DNA of 33,730 bases from Bacillota bacterium (GTDB lineage Bacteria; Bacillota; UBA994), in NCBI GenBank assembly GCA_018725275.1, contig QLUC01000003.1, positions 1 to 33,730 on the forward strand. The letters are read 5' to 3'. The position numbers and the translations under genes were made by a program. Positions 28,453 through 33,730 of the stretch are shown one piece after another (positions within the stretch are counted from its first letter, which is position 1; every line of letters starts with the position of its first letter). The notes beneath the pieces were generated by a model. It had not been told where the DNA came from, searched no databases, and saw nothing but the letters and a program-made list of their open reading frames with translations.

Positions 28453-29598
28453 ATGAAGAAGCAGGTCTACTTGGATAATGCGGCCACCACTTGGCCGAAG
28501 CCTTTTTCGGTGGGTGAGGCCATGGCTGCCTTCCTCCGCGATGGTGCCGCCAATCCAGGTCGCGGGGGTCACAGCCTGTCCTTGGCGGCCGGCAGGTCCG
28601 TCTTCGCCTGCCGCCAGCAACTGGCGGCACTACTCGGGGTGAAAGATGCCTCACGGCTGGTGTTCACCGCCAATGCCACGCAGGCTTTGAATATAGCCTT
28701 GTTGGGAGTGCTTCGCCCCGGGGATCACTGTATTACCACCTCTATGGAGCACAATGCTGTAGTTCGTCCCTTGCACCACTTAGCGCAGCAGGGGGTTGAA
28801 GTGACCGTGGTGCCGGGTACCAGCGATGGTTCAGTGGAGACCGCGTTAGTGGCAGCGGCCATTCGTCCCAACACCCGTCTAATCGCCATGACCCATGCCT
28901 CGAATGTTTGCGGCACGCTCTTGCCCATAGCGGAGATCGGCGCGGTGGCGAGGCAGGCAAAATTGCTCTTGCTCGTTGATGCTGCCCAGACGGCGGGGGT
29001 CTTCCCCATAGACGTCGAGCAGATGGGGATAGACATGTTGGCGGTGCCCAGCCACAAATCGCTCCTTGGTCCGCCCGGTCTCGGGGCACTCTTTGTGGGG
29101 CCGCGGGTCCTCCATATTGCCCCGCTTGTTTACGGTGGGACAGGGAGTTTTTCTGCCGAGGCCGAGATGCCGCAAGTTTTTCCCGACCGCCTGGAGGCTG
29201 GCACCTTAAATACGGTCGGGATTGTAGGGCTGGCAGCGGGGCTGGACTACCTCGCCACGCGGGGCATGCCCGATATCTATCGCCACGAGAGTGGCTTAAT
29301 CCGGCAGTTGCGTAGTGGCCTAGAAAGCATAGCCAAGGTGAGGCTCTATGGTCAGTCCCTAGGTGCCCCCATCGTGGCCTTCAACATTCTGGACATGGGT
29401 TCGACGGAAGTGGCTCATATTCTGGATGGAGAATTTGGCATAGCCACTCGGGCAGGTCTACACTGCGCCCCCCTCGCTCACCAGACGCTGGGCACAAGCA
29501 AGCAGGGCGTGGTAAGGGTTAGCCCCGGACCATTTTCCACCGAAAATGACATCGATTTGCTTCTGGAGGCAGTTTTAGAGATAGCGCGGGTGAGTTAG
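28453..29598 (+). CDS. Class V aminotransferase-fold cysteine desulfurase family protein
   Basis: VYLDNAATTWPKP, FTANATQALNIALLG, TTSMEHNAVVRPL, LLVDAAQTAGVFPID, VPSHKSLLGPPGLGALFVG, TRAGLHCAPLAH. Confidence 0.88.
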   Translation: MKKQVYLDNAATTWPKPFSVGEAMAAFLRDGAANPGRGGHSLSLAAGRSVFACRQQLAALLGVKDASRLVFTANATQALNIALLGVLRPGDHCITTSMEHNAVVRPLHHLAQQGVEVTVVPGTSDGSVETALVAAAIRPNTRLIAMTHASNVCGTLLPIAEIGAVARQAKLLLLVDAAQTAGVFPIDVEQMGIDMLAVPSHKSLLGPPGLGALFVGPRVLHIAPLVYGGTGSFSAEAEMPQVFPDRLEAGTLNTVGIVGLAAGLDYLATRGMPDIYRHESGLIRQLRSGLESIAKVRLYGQSLGAPIVAFNILDMGSTEVAHILDGEFGIATRAGLHCAPLAHQTLGTSKQGVVRVSPGPFSTENDIDLLLEAVLEIARVS

Positions 29599-29600
29599 GA

Positions 29601-30275
29601 ATGTTGGGAACAATAGTCAATGCTCTGGCCATTGCCGTGGGAGCTCTGCTCGGGCTGGTATTACGCGGGGGCATTAGCGAAAAGAGTAAGGAGACAGTGC
29701 TGCATGGCCTAGGTTTGGCAGTTATGCTCATTGGTCTGACTAAGGCACTAGAGACGGGTAACCCGCTGATTGTCATCGGCAGCCTCGTCCTCGGAGGACT
29801 GACCGGTGAGTGGCTCGACATAGAAGGGCGACTGTACAGTCTCGCCCAGGCGCTGGAGAAAAGGTTTATGCGGGGCGAGAGTCAAATAGGGCAAGCTTTT
29901 GTCACTACCAGCCTCATTTACTGTGTTGGGGCGATGGCGATAACGGGAAGCCTTGAAAGCGGTTTGACCGGCAACCATGCCACTCTCTTCGCCAAGGCAA
30001 TGCTTGATGGGGTGTCGGCGATAGTGTTTGCCTCCACCATGGGTGTGGGGGTAGTCTTCTCTGCTGTTGCGGTCTTTTTCTACCAAGGGGGCATAACCTT
30101 GCTCGCCGGCACGATTGCACAGTGGTTGACCGCCGCTGCGATTCGCGAAATGTCGGCCACAGGGGGCCTCCTCATTTTAGCCATTGGCATCAATATTCTG
30201 GAGCTCAAGAAAATACGCCTGGGCAATCTTTTGCCGGCCATGTTCTATGCGGTGGTATTGACGCAGCTGTTTTAG
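29601..30275 (+). CDS. DUF554 family integral membrane protein
   Basis: MLGTIVNALAIAVGALLGLVLRGGISEKSKETVLHGLGLAVMLIGLTKAL ... FVTTSLIYCVGAMAITGSLESGLTG. Confidence 0.87.
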   Translation: MLGTIVNALAIAVGALLGLVLRGGISEKSKETVLHGLGLAVMLIGLTKALETGNPLIVIGSLVLGGLTGEWLDIEGRLYSLAQALEKRFMRGESQIGQAFVTTSLIYCVGAMAITGSLESGLTGNHATLFAKAMLDGVSAIVFASTMGVGVVFSAVAVFFYQGGITLLAGTIAQWLTAAAIREMSATGGLLILAIGINILELKKIRLGNLLPAMFYAVVLTQLF

Positions 30276-30307
30276 ATGGTAGAGCAATAGATGATGGCGG
30301 GATTTTT

Positions 30308-30316
30308 TGGTATACT
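30308..30316 (+). promoter_or_regulatory. Candidate extended -10 promoter for the encapsulin operon
   Basis: TGG-TATACT in the DUF554-cargo gap, 34 bp before the cargo ATG; no convincing -35. Confidence 0.4.
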
Positions 30317-30349
30317 AATAATGGGACAATTATAGAAAGAGGGTGCAGT

Positions 30350-30694
30350 ATGCCAAATTTTGCCAATCCATTCCAAGGGAATGTCAACAGGAAAATTACC
30401 AAGGAGGAGCTCATCCAGGCCATCCGTCTCAACATCGCCGGCGAACTAGAAGCGATATTTGTCTATGACGCCCATGTGCTAGCCACCGACGACCCTGTAG
30501 CTAAAAAGGTGATAGGTGACATTAGGGATGAAGAGAAAGTCCATGTAGGCGAATTGATGGCCCTCTTGCGCTACTTAGACCCCGAGGAAGCCGAGCACTT
30601 TGCCGAGGGCGAAGGCGAAGTCAGAGCAATGTTAACGGCCCTGGGGATGCCAACCAATAATCGTCCAACCATCGGCAGCCTAAAAAAAGAGTAG
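30350..30694 (+). CDS. Encapsulated ferritin-like cargo protein
   Basis: 114 aa; GELEAIFVYDAH ... DIRDEEKVHVGELMALLRYLDPEEAEHF resembles the EncFtn/rubrerythrin-like helical pair. C-terminal PTIGSLKKE resembles encapsulin cargo-loading peptides. The track's longer ORF from 30122 overlaps DUF554. Confidence 0.88.
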   Translation: MPNFANPFQGNVNRKITKEELIQAIRLNIAGELEAIFVYDAHVLATDDPVAKKVIGDIRDEEKVHVGELMALLRYLDPEEAEHFAEGEGEVRAMLTALGMPTNNRPTIGSLKKE

Positions 30695-30707
30695 GGAGGT
30701 GTAGGGG

Positions 30708-31544
30708 ATGGAATTCTTACTGCGCAAGGATGCTCCTTTCACCCCGGAGCAATGGGAGAAAATAGACGAAACAGTGGTTAAAATCGCCCGCCAAGTGCTC
30801 GTGGGGAGGCGTTTTATCAGCCTTTACGGACCGCTGGGGGCGGGGGTGCAGAGCATCAACGTAGATACTTTCACAGCCACAAACTGTGGGCAGATAGATT
30901 TTTTCGGCGAAGACGAATGCGGCCCCTTAGCCGTTCGGAGCCGCTGTTTTGTCGAGATACCCATGGTTTACAAGGATTTAAAAATCGCTTGGCGAGACCT
31001 AGAACATAGCAATCAGTATGGGTTGCCATTAGACTTGTCCAGTCTAATCGGCGCGGCTGCCATCTGCGCCAAGAAGGAAGACGAGCTCATTTTTCTCGGC
31101 AACCCAGAGCTTGGTTATGAGGGGCTTTTGACGGCAGCGGGAGTGTGCCGCATTGCCAAGGGAAACTGGAGCGAGGGAGAAAGCGCTTTTCTCGATGTAG
31201 CCCAGGGGATTGAATTATTGGTTGGGCAGGGCCTAGTCAGCAACTTCGCCTTGGTGGTCAGCCCTGATCTGTATCGGCAGATGCAGAGAGTACAGCCCCA
31301 TACCGGGCTCTTGGAGTCGGAGCGCGTCGGGAAGCTCGTGGAGGGGCATTTGTTCCAAAGCGCGGTGCTAGGCACAAACAGTGCCGTTTTAGTCTGCAGT
31401 GAGGCGCAAAACATGGACCTTGTCATCGGACAGGACATGATTACCGGCTACCTCGGCCCGGATAGACTCAACCACACCCTCAGAGTGCTCGAGACGGCCC
31501 TCTTGAGGATCAAAAGAAAAGACGCCATCGTGGTCTTCGGCTAA
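30708..31544 (+). CDS. Family 1 encapsulin shell protein
   Basis: 278 aa; MEFLLRKDAPFTPEQWEKIDETVVKIARQVLVGRRFISLYGPLGAG..., DLSSLIGAAAICAKKEDELIFLGNPELGYEGLL..., VIGQDMITGYLG matches the T. maritima-type encapsulin pattern. Confidence 0.93.
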   Translation: MEFLLRKDAPFTPEQWEKIDETVVKIARQVLVGRRFISLYGPLGAGVQSINVDTFTATNCGQIDFFGEDECGPLAVRSRCFVEIPMVYKDLKIAWRDLEHSNQYGLPLDLSSLIGAAAICAKKEDELIFLGNPELGYEGLLTAAGVCRIAKGNWSEGESAFLDVAQGIELLVGQGLVSNFALVVSPDLYRQMQRVQPHTGLLESERVGKLVEGHLFQSAVLGTNSAVLVCSEAQNMDLVIGQDMITGYLGPDRLNHTLRVLETALLRIKRKDAIVVFG

Positions 31545-31590
31545 AGAAGGCGCCTCGCAAAAAAGCGAGGCGCCTTCTTTATTTTGTTAA
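31542..31590. terminator. Strong intrinsic terminator after encapsulin, probably shared with the convergent SBP gene
   Basis: AAAGAAGGCGCCTCGC-AAAAAA-GCGAGGCGCCTTCTTT (16-bp perfect stem), then ATTTTGTT. Confidence 0.92.
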
Positions 31591-31603
31591 TTGAACAGTT
31601 AAA

Positions 31604-33580
31604 TTACCGCCTTATATACCAAGCTTCGCTAAACCAAGCACCGATGGGCCCCCACTGTACTCCCTGCACGCGATTGGCGATCGCCGTGACCACCGTGCGT
31701 TGGAAGATCCAAATATAGGGTAGCTCGTGATTCAAAATGCGGTCAAGCTCATGGTAGAGGCGCCGTCTTTCGGCGAGATCCATGGTGGCGCGTCCAGCCT
31801 CTATCAGTCTGTCGGCCTCGGCATTACGGAACTGGCCGCGGTTAAACCCTGGCACAACGCCGGCTGGATTTCTCACCGCTTGGGAGGAGTGGAAGAAGGA
31901 AAAACCACTAGGGTCAAGCCCAAGAGCCCAACCGATGAGCACCATGTCATACTCCACCCGACTAAAACGGGCGAGCATCACGGACCACTCGAGGATTTCG
32001 GTCACCAGTTCTACCCCGATGCGCTTCCAGTAGCTTTCGGCGAGGGCGGCGATATCGGCACGGATGGCATTCCCCGCATTGGTCATGAGGCGCAAGGTCA
32101 AACGCTGGCCGTCCTTCATGCGCACTCCATCACGGCTACCCGCCGGCACGCGCCATCCGGCGGCATCGAGCATCTGACGCGCTCGCACCGCACTGTGAGT
32201 GTAGGGGTTCAGTCCCTCGGCCCCGGTAGCCCAAGAAGTCGGCACTTGGTGAGCGTGGATGACCTGCCCTCGCCGGTCGAGGACAGTGTCGACCAAGGCC
32301 CGACGGTCAAGTCCCACTACCAGGGCCTCGCGCACGCGGCGGTCACTGAGGATGGGATGCTCAAGGTTGAAGCTCACATAGTCATAACCGTGGCTTGGTA
32401 CCTCTCTAAAGTAGGCACGCTGAGCATGTTCGCGCATGATGCGGTCAATGTGGTCAGTGAGCAGCGCGCCAAACCAGTCAATGTCGCCATTTTCCCAAGC
32501 AGCCTGCATGACATTGATATCCGGGTAGGTGCGGGTGATAACGCTCTGAATGTAGGGCCTCCCTCCGCCTTGGAAGAAGTCTGGGTTGCGGGTCAGCTCC
32601 ACGAATTGTCCGGATACCCAGCGGGTAAAAAGGTAGGGGCCGTTCCCCATGGGCGCACGGCTCGTGGGGTGGGCACGGTGCTCCCGCACCGGTACATGGC
32701 CTAAGATGTGGTGTGGAATCAACCCCAGGCCGATGTTAAATAAGAAGGCGGAGTCAATCTGTCGCATTCTAAAATCGACAATATGGTCGCTGACCGCGAT
32801 GATCTCTTGCACATGAATTACCGCCGGACGGCGAGGGCCGTCGTATTCGGCATGCGCTATGGTGTCGAAGGTGAATTTTACGTCGCGAGCGGTCACCGGG
32901 GTGCCGTCATGCCACCTGACGTTCGGGTTCAACCAAAAACGCCAAATCAGCGCTGTTTGATCCCATGTCCAGCGATCGGCGATGGCATTCATGGGCTGGA
33001 GGTTTACATCGCTCCGCACTAAGCCCCAGGTGGTGCGTCCGTGAATGGCCGCCGAGGCGGTGTCTGTGGAGAGGATGGGGTTTAAGATCACCGGGTCAGC
33101 AATAGATCCGAGCGCTAGGGTGCCACCAACGGGTGGAGGCACGTAGGGGGTGTGAGTAATAGTGACGGTTGGGGGGGCGTCCTGCCAAGCGACCTCGGCA
33201 CCAAGGGCCTCAGCCACGAAGCGCAGAGGAACCATGGTGCGACCTTCGACAATGACCGGCGGAACTGCCAGTTGCACCGGCGGCCCGTTGACCCAGGCGG
33301 TGGTGCTGCCGATGGTAAGGACTATGGCGCGTTCGCGCCGGTAGGCGGTAACAGTGCTGGTGGCCTGGTCCCAGTGTACTCTGGCCCCTAGCGCTTCAAA
33401 GATAGCGCGCATAGGAACGAGCGTGCGACCGTTTTGAATGACCGGTGCGACTTCTAAGACTAAGGGGCTTGCGTTAATGAGTACGCGTATCGGCCCCTGG
33501 GCAACAACTGGCGGGATGCCGATGAACAACGCCGCCAGCAAAGAAAGTATGGAAACGACCAGCAAAACGTGTTTACCCAA
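31604..33580 (-). CDS. Secreted ABC-transporter substrate-binding protein (SBP family 5) with N-terminal copper-amine-oxidase-like repeats
   Basis: Signal peptide; two repeats of the type VIQNGRTLVPMRAIFEALGARVHWD / VIVEGRTMVPLRFVAEALGAEVAWQ; then SBP_bac_5 features (LNPNVRWHDGTPVTARDVKFTFD, GNGPYLFTRW, LSDRRVREALVVGLDRRALVD). Confidence 0.88.
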   Translation of the reverse strand: MGKHVLLVVSILSLLAALFIGIPPVVAQGPIRVLINASPLVLEVAPVIQNGRTLVPMRAIFEALGARVHWDQATSTVTAYRRERAIVLTIGSTTAWVNGPPVQLAVPPVIVEGRTMVPLRFVAEALGAEVAWQDAPPTVTITHTPYVPPPVGGTLALGSIADPVILNPILSTDTASAAIHGRTTWGLVRSDVNLQPMNAIADRWTWDQTALIWRFWLNPNVRWHDGTPVTARDVKFTFDTIAHAEYDGPRRPAVIHVQEIIAVSDHIVDFRMRQIDSAFLFNIGLGLIPHHILGHVPVREHRAHPTSRAPMGNGPYLFTRWVSGQFVELTRNPDFFQGGGRPYIQSVITRTYPDINVMQAAWENGDIDWFGALLTDHIDRIMREHAQRAYFREVPSHGYDYVSFNLEHPILSDRRVREALVVGLDRRALVDTVLDRRGQVIHAHQVPTSWATGAEGLNPYTHSAVRARQMLDAAGWRVPAGSRDGVRMKDGQRLTLRLMTNAGNAIRADIAALAESYWKRIGVELVTEILEWSVMLARFSRVEYDMVLIGWALGLDPSGFSFFHSSQAVRNPAGVVPGFNRGQFRNAEADRLIEAGRATMDLAERRRLYHELDRILNHELPYIWIFQRTVVTAIANRVQGVQWGPIGAWFSEAWYIRR

Positions 33581-33730
33581 AACAAATCCCCCTCCTTCAA
33601 ATTAAATCCTTCGATGGCAAAAAGAGCCGGTGCCGTGCGATTGCTAGCAACACCTCCTTAGTCCTTGATTACTGCGCAATTTCCAAGTCGCACTACCTAT
33701 GACTATAGATAAAGTATAGTGCCGTGCAGA

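Noticed and set aside
30122-30349. N-terminal 76-aa extension of the ferritin-like cargo in the ORF track
   Set aside because: Overlaps the DUF554 coding region in another frame; the conserved cargo begins at ATG 30350 (MPNFANPF).
31727-32704. 325-aa plus-strand ORF antisense to the SBP gene
   Set aside because: Lies wholly opposite a well-supported SBP coding sequence, shows no recognisable domain, and is explained by codon bias of the real gene.

Overview
This 33.7 kb window looks like the chromosomal replication-origin (oriC) neighbourhood of a spore-forming, Clostridia-like Firmicute. Taxonomy is inferred from gene order only. Left of about 19.4 kb the core genes run on the minus strand: nrdJ, DAG kinase, bactofilin, M23 peptidase, DUF4446, Thr/Ser dehydratase, gyrA, gyrB, remB-like, recF, S4/yaaA, dnaN, dnaA. 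Right of about 19.9 kb they run on the plus strand: rpmH, rnpA, yidD, yidC, jag, mnmE, mnmG, rsmG, noc, soj/parA, spo0J/parB, cysteine desulfurase, DUF554. Origin elements can be read directly: a DnaA-box cluster in the dnaA-rpmH gap, a DnaA-box/GC/DnaA-trio unwinding element in the dnaA-dnaN gap, and a perfect 16-bp parS inside spo0J. The most interesting accessory content is: (1) a compact two-gene encapsulin operon, with a ferritin-like cargo ending in PTIGSLKKE followed by a family-1 shell protein; (2) a GT2 glycosyltransferase that appears to carry a ~210-aa insertion inside its catalytic fold; (3) a CsoR-like regulator + DUF3147 gene pair with a C4-N5-G4 inverted repeat at the predicted transcription start; (4) a pair of NrdR-like boxes exactly 32 bp apart upstream of nrdJ; (5) a non-lipoprotein ABC substrate-binding protein with N-terminal copper-amine-oxidase-like repeats. 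Family calls come from reading motifs; no database search was run.
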